Part shown: piece after piece, positions 1 through 7,722 of the stretch
How positions within the stretch are numbered: the stretch's first letter is position 1
How the letters are laid out: each line of letters starts with the position of its first letter
NCBI GenBank assembly: GCA_002329325.1
Contig: DCTX01000089.1
Location: 21,155-76,452, forward strand
DNA: 55,298 nt
Reading direction: 5' to 3'
From: Anaerolineales bacterium UBA1429
Lineage (GTDB): Bacteria; Chloroflexota; Anaerolineae; UBA1429
Made by a program: the position numbers and the translations under genes
The notes under the pieces: generated by a model
The model's input: only the letters and a program-made list of their open reading frames with translations
What the model was told of the DNA's origin: nothing
The model's database searches: none

Positions 1-1515
1 ATCGGCCAGGGCATCGAGTTCGACTATTGCTGTGTGCACGCCGCCTTTGCGCTGGCCGATGAAGGCGTCGAGACGATCATGGTCAACTGCAACCCCGAGA
101 CCGTCTCCACCGACTATGACACCTCCGACAAGCTCTACTTTGAGCCGCTGACGGTGGAGGATGTGCTCTCGATCTATGAGAAGGAGCAGCCCGAGGGCGT
201 GATCGTCCAGTTTGGCGGTCAGACGCCCCTGAACATCGCCGAGGAGCTGGCGGCGGCGGGTGTGCGCATCCTGGGCACCAGCCCCGCCTCTATCGCCATG
301 GCCGAGGATCGCGACCTGTTCCGCCATCGCATGGAAGAGCTCGATATCCCCATGCCGGAATCGGGCATGGCCACCAACATCGAAGAGGCGCTGGCGATCG
401 CAGAGGAGATCGGCTACCCTGTGATGGTGCGGCCGTCCTTTGTGCTGGGCGGGCGCGGCATGGAGGTGGTGCACAACGCCGACATGCTGCGTCAGTACGT
501 CGCCACGGCGGTGCTGGTCACCCCGGAGCGGCCGATCCTGGTGGACCGCTTCCTGCAGAACGCCATCGAGGCCGAGGCCGACGCCCTGGCCGATGGGAGC
601 ACGGCCTTTGTGCCCGCGGTGATGGAGCATATCGAGCTGGCAGGGGTGCACTCGGGCGATTCGGCCTGCGTCATCCCGCCGGTGACCCTCTCGCCCGAGC
701 ACCTGGCCACCATCGGCGAATACACGCGCAAGATCGCCCGCGAGCTGGATGTGGTGGGCCTGATCAACGTGCAGTTGGCCATCGAGAACGACATCGTCTA
801 TGTGCTGGAAGCCAACCCCCGCGCCTCGCGCACGGTGCCGTTGGTCTCCAAGGTCTGTGGCCTCTCCATGGCCCGCCTGGCCACGCGGCTCATGCTGGGC
901 GAGGGGCTGCCGGAGCTGGCCCTGCGGCCCATGCGCATCCCCCACTATGGGGTCAAGGAGGCGGTGTTCCCCTTTGGCATGTTCCCCGAGGTGGACCCGA
1001 TCCTGGGGCCGGAGATGCGCTCCACCGGCGAGGTGCTCGGCCTGGCCGATTCCTACGGCCTGGCCTTCTACAAGGCGGAGGAGGCGGCCAAGCCCGCCCT
1101 GCCCACCCAGGGCACGGTGCTGATCAGCGTGGCGGAAAAGAACGACACCGTGCTAGAGATCGGCCGTCGCTTTGCCGCCCTGGGCTTTCGCATCCGGGCC
1201 ACCGAGGGCACCCAGCGCTTCTTGGCCGAGCACGGCATCCCGGCCGTCGCCATACGCAAGTTGGCCGAGGGGCGCCCCAACATCATTGATGAGATCGTGA
1301 ACCGCAATATCGATATCGTGCTGAATACGCCTCTGGGCCACCGCAGCCATGCCGACGACTCGTATCTGCGCAAGGCGGCGATCCAGTACAAGGTGCCCTA
1401 TATCACGACCCTCTCGGCTGCGGTGGCCAGCGTCGAGGGGATCGCGGCGGGTCGCGCAGGCAGCGGGCAGGTGCGTTCGCTGCAGAGCTACCACGCCGAT
1501 ATCGCGTACGAGTAG
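1..1515 (+). CDS. carB: Carbamoyl-phosphate synthase large subunit, C-terminal part (5'-truncated by window edge)
   Basis: Frame 1 is open from the first base and ends at TAG 1513-1515, giving 504 residues against about 1070 for a full CarB. The first visible residues, IGQGIEFDYCCVHAAFAL, are the conserved start of the second synthetase half. The segment holds the second ATP-grasp domain (for example RPSFVLGGRGMEVV and EANPRASRTVPLVSK), which phosphorylates carbamate, and the C-terminal MGS-like allosteric domain (from about residue 365, LPTQGTVLISVAEKN, to the NTPLGHRSHADD region). In the known family this subunit works with CarA, which supplies ammonia from glutamine, to make carbamoyl phosphate for arginine and pyrimidines in the cytosol. 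The internal GTG at 34 is not a start. Identification is very secure. Confidence 0.97.
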   Translation: MGQGIEFDYCCVHAAFALADEGVETIMVNCNPETVSTDYDTSDKLYFEPLTVEDVLSIYEKEQPEGVIVQFGGQTPLNIAEELAAAGVRILGTSPASIAMAEDRDLFRHRMEELDIPMPESGMATNIEEALAIAEEIGYPVMVRPSFVLGGRGMEVVHNADMLRQYVATAVLVTPERPILVDRFLQNAIEAEADALADGSTAFVPAVMEHIELAGVHSGDSACVIPPVTLSPEHLATIGEYTRKIARELDVVGLINVQLAIENDIVYVLEANPRASRTVPLVSKVCGLSMARLATRLMLGEGLPELALRPMRIPHYGVKEAVFPFGMFPEVDPILGPEMRSTGEVLGLADSYGLAFYKAEEAAKPALPTQGTVLISVAEKNDTVLEIGRRFAALGFRIRATEGTQRFLAEHGIPAVAIRKLAEGRPNIIDEIVNRNIDIVLNTPLGHRSHADDSYLRKAAIQYKVPYITTLSAAVASVEGIAAGRAGSGQVRSLQSYHADIAYE

Positions 1516-1574
1516 CGTTACCGCCGGCGCGCGGTGGGCAGTTGGCCAGAGACCGGAGACAGGGGGAGGGAGCA

Positions 1575-2795
1575 GTGGATGCAGGGGATGCACACCATCG
1601 GACTCTCGTCACCATCCTGTGGGCGCTGGGACTGCTGGCCCTGGCGCTGGCACTTGCCAGCAGCCTGATCACGCCCGCGTTGGCCAGCTCGGGCTATGAC
1701 AATATGCACGTCCGGCAGGCTCAGTCGCTCTTGCAGGGGCGGCTGGACCTGCCGGAGCCGATGCACGACGTGGCCATTTATGACGGCCGCTACTATATGC
1801 CCTTCCCACCCCTGCCCGCCCTGCTACTGCTCCCCTTTGTGGCGCTCCTGGGCGCCCAGGCGACCAATGTGGTGGCTCTGTGCACGGGCCTGGCCATCCT
1901 CACCGCCCTGGTGTTGCGACGCATCCTGTTGCGCCTGGGGCTATCCGGGGAGGCAGTGGTGTGGATGCTGATCGCATTCTTCACGGGCAGCGTCTACTGG
2001 GGCGTCCTCACCATGAGCCATGGCGTCTGGTTCACCAGCCAGATCTTTGCCGTGGCGCTGGTGTTCCTGGCCATCGAAGAGGCGCTGGGCAGGCGTCGCG
2101 CCCTGCTGGTCGGCCTGTACCTGGGCGGTGCGTTCCTGTGCCGCCAGTTCACCGTCGCTTTGGCCCCGTTCCTCGCGATGCTCCTATGGGATGGCGCCAT
2201 GGACGCCCCGCAGGTCGAGAGATGGAAGCGGCTGGGGCTGTTTGCGGCGCCTCTGGCCGTGTGCGGCGCCGGCTATCTCACCTTCAACCTGCTCCGCTTT
2301 GGCGACCCGCTGGAGACAGGCTACGGCTACCTGACCCTGCACAACTACCTGCAGGAGCGGTTCAGCCGATACGGCCTCTTCAGCCTGAGATATCTTCCCT
2401 TCAACCTGTACTATCTCTTGTTTGAGGGATTCCACCTCGATTTCCTCGATCCGGCGGGGCTGGGCCAGCTCGTGCGCAACCCGCTGGGGCTATCGTTGTT
2501 GAGCTCGAGCCCGTTTGTGATGCTCGTGGTGCGGGCCCGCTGGAAGCCCCACCTGCTGGCGGCAGCCTGGCTATCCATCGTGGCGTGCGCCCTGCCGATC
2601 CTGCTCTACTGCAGCAATGGCGCTGTCCAGTTTGGCGGGCAGCGCTACACCCTCGACTTTTTCCCGATCCTCATGCTGCTGGTGGCCCTGGGGGCCAGAC
2701 GCGCTCCCGCCTGCGTGTACAGGACGACCATCGCGTATGCGGTGGTGCTCAACATCCTGAGCCTGGTGGTGCTCCCGCGCCTGGGCGCTGCCTAG
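1575..2795 (+). CDS. Polytopic membrane protein, GT-C glycosyltransferase-like
   Basis: About 406 residues with roughly ten hydrophobic segments. A long first extracytoplasmic loop carries YDNMHVRQAQSLLQGRLDLP and later DGRYYMPFPPLPALLLLPF. This arrangement (an acidic residue soon after the first membrane span, then a PFPPLPALLLLPF-type stretch) resembles GT-C-fold glycosyltransferases that use polyprenyl-linked sugars, but I see no decisive signature, so function is inferred. I prefer GTG 1575 because it has GGGGGAGGG just upstream; TTG 1542 in the same frame has no ribosome site. The gene follows carB by about 60 bp and precedes a flippase, which fits cell-envelope glycan synthesis. It could instead be a general membrane protein of unknown role. 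Confidence 0.7.
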   Translation: MDAGDAHHRTLVTILWALGLLALALALASSLITPALASSGYDNMHVRQAQSLLQGRLDLPEPMHDVAIYDGRYYMPFPPLPALLLLPFVALLGAQATNVVALCTGLAILTALVLRRILLRLGLSGEAVVWMLIAFFTGSVYWGVLTMSHGVWFTSQIFAVALVFLAIEEALGRRRALLVGLYLGGAFLCRQFTVALAPFLAMLLWDGAMDAPQVERWKRLGLFAAPLAVCGAGYLTFNLLRFGDPLETGYGYLTLHNYLQERFSRYGLFSLRYLPFNLYYLLFEGFHLDFLDPAGLGQLVRNPLGLSLLSSSPFVMLVVRARWKPHLLAAAWLSIVACALPILLYCSNGAVQFGGQRYTLDFFPILMLLVALGARRAPACVYRTTIAYAVVLNILSLVVLPRLGAA

Positions 2796-2801
2796 CCTCC
2801 G

Positions 2802-2817
2802 CCGGGGCTCGCCCCGG
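2802..2817 (+). terminator. Short GC hairpin after the GT-C-like gene
   Basis: A perfect 6-bp stem CCGGGG / CCCCGG with loop CTCG lies 6 bp after the stop codon. It has no U-tract, so it may only be a weak terminator or 3'-end stabiliser. Confidence 0.35.
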
Positions 2818-2865
2818 ATATGGCCCCATTGGCTCGGGGGTTGCCGCACCAGCCCCACCGCCCGT

Positions 2866-2894
2866 TTGACACGCCGCCCCGGCGCCGGCATACT
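2866..2894 (+). promoter_or_regulatory. Sigma-70-type promoter for the flippase gene, probably leaderless
   Basis: TTGACA (2866-2871), 17-bp spacer, CATACT (2889-2894). Transcription would be expected to start about 7 nt later, at or next to ATG 2901, which has no Shine-Dalgarno sequence. The mRNA may therefore be leaderless. Confidence 0.6.
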
Positions 2895-2900
2895 CCGCCC

Positions 2901-4256
2901 ATGAATGCGTTGCGAGGCGCTGTGCGCCGTCTTTTGCGCCCCGTTCCCTCCCACCTGGCGGGCCACCTGCCCATGCTGCGCCAGGCCGGGCTGCTGTTCG
3001 GCATCGAGCTGCTGGCCCACGGGCTGGACTACCTGTTTCACCTCTACCTGGGGCGCAGCCTGGAACCCGGCGCCTTTGCCGCCTTTCAGAGCTACTTTAC
3101 CCTTGCCATGCTCTGCATCACCCTGGGCGGCATCGTGCAACCGCCCGTTGCGCGTTATGTCGCCTCGCCGCCCCGGTCCCCGGCGGGCCCCGTCGGCGCC
3201 GGAGCCGTCGTGCGCACCTACCTCTCCCAGGGCGCGGTCGTCGGGTTGGCGGCGGGGGCGCTCCTCGCCCTGGCGAGCCCGCTCTTGGCCCAGGCCACCG
3301 GCCTGCCCGCCGGGATGCTGCGCCTCATCGCCATCGCCATGCCCCTAGCCCTGGCGCGCCCCGTGCTCAACGGCTTGCTGCAGGGCCAGGGGCGCTTTGG
3401 CAGCCTGGGCTCCATCACCTTGGTCTATGCCGTGGCCCGGTTGTCGCTGGCGGTGGCCGGGTTCGGGCTGCAGGCCCTGAGCGCCGACGCCGCCGGCCCG
3501 CGCGCCAGCGACCCCTTCTGGGCCGCCGCGACGCTGCCCGTGGCCCTGGCCCTGGCGGTACTCCTGGGGCTGGCGCTCGCCCGGCGCGAGCTGCGCCAAC
3601 GCGGGCACCTCCCTCGCCAGGCAGCCCTCCAGGGCTGGCGGCTCTCCCTGGCGAACCTGGTGATGGCCATCGCCTTCCTCTCCCTCACCGGGCTGGACGC
3701 CGTGTGGGTCAACCGGGCCATGCCGCCAGAGATCGCGGGCGCCTATGCACGGGCCCTGGTATTGCGGCGCGTCGTATCCTTTGTGCCCCTGGCCACGGGC
3801 ATGGTGCTGCTGCCGCGGGTGGCCGCGGCAGGGCGCCGCGCCGACCGCCCCATCGCCCTGGCGGCCGGGCTGGTCCTCTCCAGCGGGACGGTTCTGACTG
3901 CTCTCTGCGGAGTGTGGGGCGGGATAGTGGACCAGCTCGCCTTTGGCAGCCAGACCCCGGCGCCCTCCCTCTGGCTGGCGGGCATGGCCTGGGCCATGAC
4001 GGGCTATGGCCTGGTGACGATCTGGCTGAACGTCTTTCTCGCCACCCGGCCGCTGCCCTTTGCCTGCCTCCTGGCCGCTGCCGCCCCCGTGCAACTCGGC
4101 CTCTACCTCTGGCTGGGCCGCACCCCAGAGGCGATGATCGCCATCCTAATGGGCTCCGGCTGGCTCCTGGCCCTGGCCGGGGCGGGCCTCTACCTGTTCT
4201 GGCTCAGACGGTCGCCGCAAGGGGTTGGACAAGCCGTGAGTTTGGGGCTAGAGTAG
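2901..4256 (+). CDS. Polysaccharide flippase / MOP-superfamily exporter-like membrane protein
   Basis: About 451 residues with 12 or more hydrophobic segments and no soluble domain. The pattern (LFGIELLAHGLDYLFHLYLG at the first span, FQSYFTLAMLCITLG at the second, repeated AL/GL-rich spans) resembles Wzx-like polysaccharide transporters of the MOP superfamily, which flip lipid-linked sugars across the inner membrane. Start chosen at ATG 2901, immediately after a consensus promoter; the frame stays open upstream to 2820 but that part would lie before the -10 box. Its neighbour upstream is a GT-C-like protein, consistent with envelope glycan assembly. Substrate cannot be deduced. Confidence 0.7.
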   Translation: MNALRGAVRRLLRPVPSHLAGHLPMLRQAGLLFGIELLAHGLDYLFHLYLGRSLEPGAFAAFQSYFTLAMLCITLGGIVQPPVARYVASPPRSPAGPVGAGAVVRTYLSQGAVVGLAAGALLALASPLLAQATGLPAGMLRLIAIAMPLALARPVLNGLLQGQGRFGSLGSITLVYAVARLSLAVAGFGLQALSADAAGPRASDPFWAAATLPVALALAVLLGLALARRELRQRGHLPRQAALQGWRLSLANLVMAIAFLSLTGLDAVWVNRAMPPEIAGAYARALVLRRVVSFVPLATGMVLLPRVAAAGRRADRPIALAAGLVLSSGTVLTALCGVWGGIVDQLAFGSQTPAPSLWLAGMAWAMTGYGLVTIWLNVFLATRPLPFACLLAAAAPVQLGLYLWLGRTPEAMIAILMGSGWLLALAGAGLYLFWLRRSPQGVGQAVSLGLE

Positions 4257-4298
4257 GCACGCTACGCTATCGCCCATCCGATTCTGGAGGCAGATTTG

Positions 4299-5456
4299 AT
4301 GATCCGTATGCTCGATTTCCAATTGAGCGGGCGGCTGCTCTTTGGCCGGGGCGCCCTGGCCGAGTTGCCGGCCGCCCTAGGGCGCCTGGGGGTTCAGCGT
4401 GCGCTGGTGGTCACCGACGCGGGCCTGGTGCGCGCCGGCCTGTGCGATCGAGTCACCGCCGTGCTGTCCGAGGCAGGCATCCCCCACGTCGTTTTCGACG
4501 GCGTCGAGCCCGATCCGCGCATGGCCATCGTCGAGCTGTGCCTGGAGGCGGCGCGGGATAGCGGCTGTGACGTGCTGATCGGCCTGGGCGGCGGCAGCGC
4601 CATGGATATCGCCAAGGTCGCCTCGGCGCTGTTGACCAACCCGGGCGACGTGGCCCAGTACATCGGCACCGACCGCATCCCCAAGCCGACGCTGCCCAAG
4701 GTCCTGATCCCCACTACCTCGGGCACCGGCAGCGAGGTCTCGCCCATAGCCATCCTCTCGGATGAGGATGCCCACCTGAAGAAGGGCATCGTGAGCCCCC
4801 GGCTGTATGCCGACGTCGCCCTGGTGGACCCGGATCTGGTCATGGGGCTGCCGCCGCACATCACCGCCTACACGGGCGTCGACGCCCTCACCCACGCCAT
4901 CGAGGCCTACACGAACCGCTATGCCCACCCGCTGGTGGACACCTTTGCGCTGCGCGGCATCGAGTTGATCGGCGCCAACCTGCGGCGGGCGGTGGCCTGC
5001 GGTGAGGATCCCGAGGCGCGCCTCAACATGGCGCTGGCCAGCACCCTGGGGGGCTTTTGCCTGGGCACGGTGAACACCGGCGCGGTGCACGCCCTGGCCT
5101 ATCCCCTGGGCGGCGAGTTCCAGGTGCCCCACGGCATCGCCAATTCGCTGCTGCTGCCCTACGTCATGCGCTACAACTTGATCAGCGACCCCGGTCGCTT
5201 TGCCAACATCGCCCGGGCCCTGGGCTGCCGCACCGAGGGCCTCTCCGAGCGCGATGCTGCCGAGTTGGCCATCGACGCCGTCGTCCAGCTCTGCAGCGAT
5301 GTGGGCATCGTGTCGCGCATGCGCGACCTGGGCATCCCCGAGAGCGCCATCGATCGCATGGCCGTCGCTGCTATGGATGTCACCCGGCTGCTAAGCATCA
5401 ACCCGCGGACCGTCACGCTGGAAGCTGCTCGTCAGATTTACCGCCAAGCATACTGA
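4299..5456 (+). CDS. Iron-containing alcohol dehydrogenase (Fe-ADH family)
   Basis: 385 residues, a typical family length. N-terminal Rossmann-like part has the NAD(P) motif LIGLGGGSAMDIAK (about residues 90-103); PTTSGTGSEVSPIAIL follows. The C-terminal all-helical half has the metal ligands in GVDALTHAIEAY, GAVHALAYPLGG and VPHG. Such enzymes reversibly reduce aldehydes or ketones with NAD(P)H. ATG 4299 follows GGAGG at good distance (a TTG directly before it is in frame but less likely). The gene is 30 bp upstream of a glyoxylate-carboligase-like gene and very probably co-transcribed, so a product such as tartronate semialdehyde is a reasonable substrate guess; this is inference from context only. 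Confidence 0.92.
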   Translation: MIRMLDFQLSGRLLFGRGALAELPAALGRLGVQRALVVTDAGLVRAGLCDRVTAVLSEAGIPHVVFDGVEPDPRMAIVELCLEAARDSGCDVLIGLGGGSAMDIAKVASALLTNPGDVAQYIGTDRIPKPTLPKVLIPTTSGTGSEVSPIAILSDEDAHLKKGIVSPRLYADVALVDPDLVMGLPPHITAYTGVDALTHAIEAYTNRYAHPLVDTFALRGIELIGANLRRAVACGEDPEARLNMALASTLGGFCLGTVNTGAVHALAYPLGGEFQVPHGIANSLLLPYVMRYNLISDPGRFANIARALGCRTEGLSERDAAELAIDAVVQLCSDVGIVSRMRDLGIPESAIDRMAVAAMDVTRLLSINPRTVTLEAARQIYRQAY

Positions 5457-5486
5457 GTATATACATATCGAGTGAGAGGAGTTTCC

Positions 5487-7163
5487 ATGCGCGTTGCAGA
5501 GGTCATCGTTCGCATTCTGGAAGATGAAGGCATCGAGGCAGCCTTTGGCATCCCCGGCGCGGCCATCAACCCCGTCTACGAGTTCCTCGGCACGTCCAGG
5601 CAGATCAAGCACTATACCGCCCGTCATGAGGAGGGGGCGCTGCACGCCGCCGATGGCTACTCGCGCGCGTCGGATTGCACCAGGCTGGGGCTGGCGATCT
5701 GCACCTCCGGGCCGGGCGCCACGAATTTCGTCACCGGGCTCTATACTGCCCAGATCGACTCGATCCCCCTGATCGCCATCACCGGCCAGAACGTGCGCTC
5801 CCAACTTCACAAGGAAGCCTTCCAGGCCGTTGACATTGTGGATATCGTCCGGCCGGTCTGCAAGGCGGCCTGGTGCATCACGGAGCCGGAGCAGGCGCCC
5901 AGCATCATGCGCAAGGCGTTCTGGACGGCCCGCGAGGGGCGGCCCGGCCCCGTCTTGATCGACCTGCCCCTGGATGTCCAGATGGCCGACATCGATTACG
6001 ATCCCGCCAAGGACGCCGCGATCCCCGTCGTCAAGCAGCCCCCCGATCCGGCGCAGATCGAGCAGGCCATCGAGATGGTGTTGGCCGCTGAGAACCCCAT
6101 CATGATCATGGGCGGGGGCGTGCTGTTGGCCCATGCCACCCAGGAGTGTGTGGCCCTGGCCGAGTACCTCTCGTTGCCCGTCGTCACCACCTACATGGCC
6201 ACGGGCGGCATCCCCGCCCAGCACCCGCTCCACGTGGGCCACATCGGCATCCAGGTGGGCGGACCCTTTGGCAACCAGTTCTTCCTGGGATCGGACCTGG
6301 TGTTGGCCATCGGCAACCGGTTCAACGACCGGCACACCGGCGCTCTGCCTGCCTACATCAAGGGGCGCAGGTTCATCCACATCAACATCGAGCCGGAGCA
6401 CATCGGGCGCATCGTGCCCACCGAGTTGGGCATCGTCGCCGATGCCAAGCTGGCCCTGGAGGCCCTGCTGGAGGCCGCTCGCCGCCGCACGCCCCCGCGC
6501 CCGCCCAGCGAGCGGGTGCAGCGCATCCCCGAGGAGCGTGCGACCAAGGCCCGCCGCACCGACTATGACCAGACGCCCATCAAGCCCCAGCGGGTGTACC
6601 AGGAGCTGAACGACTTCTTTGGGCCCAACACCCTCTTTACCACCGGCTGCGGCCTGACCCAGATCTGGTCCGGTCAGTTCCAGCAGATCGACCAGCCGGC
6701 CATGTACCTGCCCTCCGGCGGCGCCGGGACCCTGGGGTACGACCTGCCGGCGGCCATCGGGGCCAAGCTGGCGCGGCCCGATTGCGCCTCGGTGGCCGTG
6801 GTGGGCGATGGCGGCGTGGGCTTCACCATCCAGGAGCTGGCCATGGCCTGCCACTATAACGTGGCCGTGGTGGTGGTCATCGTCAACAACGGCTACCTGA
6901 GCCTGATCCGCCAGAACCAGCGCTACGCCTACGAGTACGAGTATGGCGTGGATCTGACCTATGGCGAGCGGGGCGTGGATTTCTGCAAGGTGGCCGAGGG
7001 CTTTGGCGCCTACGCCGAGCGAGTGACGGCGCCCGAGGGGATCCGCCCGGCCCTGGCGCGCGCCGTGGCCGCCAACCGCCCCGCCGTGATAGACATCGCC
7101 GTCGAGCGCGAGACCGACGCCTCCATGGGCGCCAGCATTGACGCGGTGAGGGAATTCGAGTAG
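5487..7163 (+). CDS. gcl: TPP-dependent enzyme, glyoxylate carboligase-like (tartronate-semialdehyde synthase)
   Basis: 558 residues in the three-domain TPP-enzyme layout: N-terminal PYR domain (FGIPGAAINPVYEF, SGPGATNFVTGLYTAQ), central domain (residues about 190-350), C-terminal PP domain with VVGDGGVGFTIQELAM and, after it, IVNNGYLSLIRQNQR. Features specific to glyoxylate carboligase include LHKEAFQAVDIVDI, GNRFNDRHTGALP, IKPQRVYQEL and the C-terminal ASMGASIDAVREFE. Gcl joins two glyoxylates to tartronate semialdehyde with loss of CO2. Odd point: the E. coli enzyme has Val at position 51 where nearly all TPP enzymes have a catalytic Glu; here the motif is RHEEGA, with Glu48 present. Acetolactate synthase or another carboligase remains possible. 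Start ATG 5487 follows GAGAGGAG. Confidence 0.8.
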   Translation: MRVAEVIVRILEDEGIEAAFGIPGAAINPVYEFLGTSRQIKHYTARHEEGALHAADGYSRASDCTRLGLAICTSGPGATNFVTGLYTAQIDSIPLIAITGQNVRSQLHKEAFQAVDIVDIVRPVCKAAWCITEPEQAPSIMRKAFWTAREGRPGPVLIDLPLDVQMADIDYDPAKDAAIPVVKQPPDPAQIEQAIEMVLAAENPIMIMGGGVLLAHATQECVALAEYLSLPVVTTYMATGGIPAQHPLHVGHIGIQVGGPFGNQFFLGSDLVLAIGNRFNDRHTGALPAYIKGRRFIHINIEPEHIGRIVPTELGIVADAKLALEALLEAARRRTPPRPPSERVQRIPEERATKARRTDYDQTPIKPQRVYQELNDFFGPNTLFTTGCGLTQIWSGQFQQIDQPAMYLPSGGAGTLGYDLPAAIGAKLARPDCASVAVVGDGGVGFTIQELAMACHYNVAVVVVIVNNGYLSLIRQNQRYAYEYEYGVDLTYGERGVDFCKVAEGFGAYAERVTAPEGIRPALARAVAANRPAVIDIAVERETDASMGASIDAVREFE

Positions 7164-7176
7164 GAGCTAGCTCGGC

Positions 7177-7209
7177 GGCCCCCCGGGGCGCGATGCGCCC
7201 CAGGGGGCC
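7177..7209 (+). terminator. Strong hairpin after the TPP-enzyme gene
   Basis: A 15-bp inverted repeat (7177-7191 against 7195-7209) with a single mismatch and a 3-nt loop starts 13 bp after the stop codon. No U-run follows. It is probably the end of the Fe-ADH/carboligase transcript. Confidence 0.6.
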
Positions 7210-7337
7210 GCAGGCGAGGCGGCGGACCGGCATCTCTGGCGTGGGTGCGCACCCTTGCGCGGAGGTGGCTGACCCTGGCAAGGGAGACCGACATCTAGAT
7301 CTGAGCCAGGGCCGGAATCGCCTCGCAGAGACGTCGT

Positions 7338-7710
7338 ACGCTCTTGTGGACCGGCCTCCCGCAGAGGAGTTGGCCTTCTACGAGGGTCCCATCCGGGCCA
7401 ACGGAGGGATGGCGCTGGACCAGGCGCGCGGCCTGGGGGTGCACGGCGCGGGCATCTCGAGCGATGTCCGGCACCTGGCGCGCCGGGTGGGGCCGCCTGT
7501 GGCGATCGCTCAGAGGTACATGCCCACACGCTGCGATGGTTCTTCCATCGAGAATTCGTCAACATGCTCGAGCAGGCGGGGTTCGAAGACGTGACAACGT
7601 ACGGCGACTTGGCAGAGCAACCAGCAACCGAGGCCGGCCAGTCGCCTGGGCGGCTGCCTGCGCAGATCGTCTCCGGCGCGTGCGCACTGTGGCCTTCTGC
7701 CCCCAACTAG
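7338..7710 (+). pseudogene. Decayed class I SAM-methyltransferase
   Basis: Two fragments in different frames read like one methyltransferase. In frame 2 (about 7338-7505) the translation has PAEELAFYEGPIRANGGMAL, then GLGVHGAGISSD, resembling the segment around motif I and the following acidic motif, but the CGTGR-type SAM loop is missing. In frame 1 (about 7501-7710) it continues HAHTLRWFFHREFVNMLEQ and AGFEDVTTYGDL, the usual C-terminal F-x-LL-x-AGF-x-V-x-x-x-YGD pattern, and stops at TAG 7708. Loss of the central part and the frame change point to deletions plus a frameshift. The rest of the 559-bp gap (7164-7722) holds only the hairpin at 7177 and nothing else I can identify. Confidence 0.65.
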
Positions 7711-7722
7711 ACATCAAGGCCC

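Noticed and set aside
4225..4254. TTGGAC/TAGAGT as a promoter for the Fe-ADH gene
   Set aside because: Both hexamers are weak and it lies within the end of the flippase coding sequence; read-through from upstream is equally likely.
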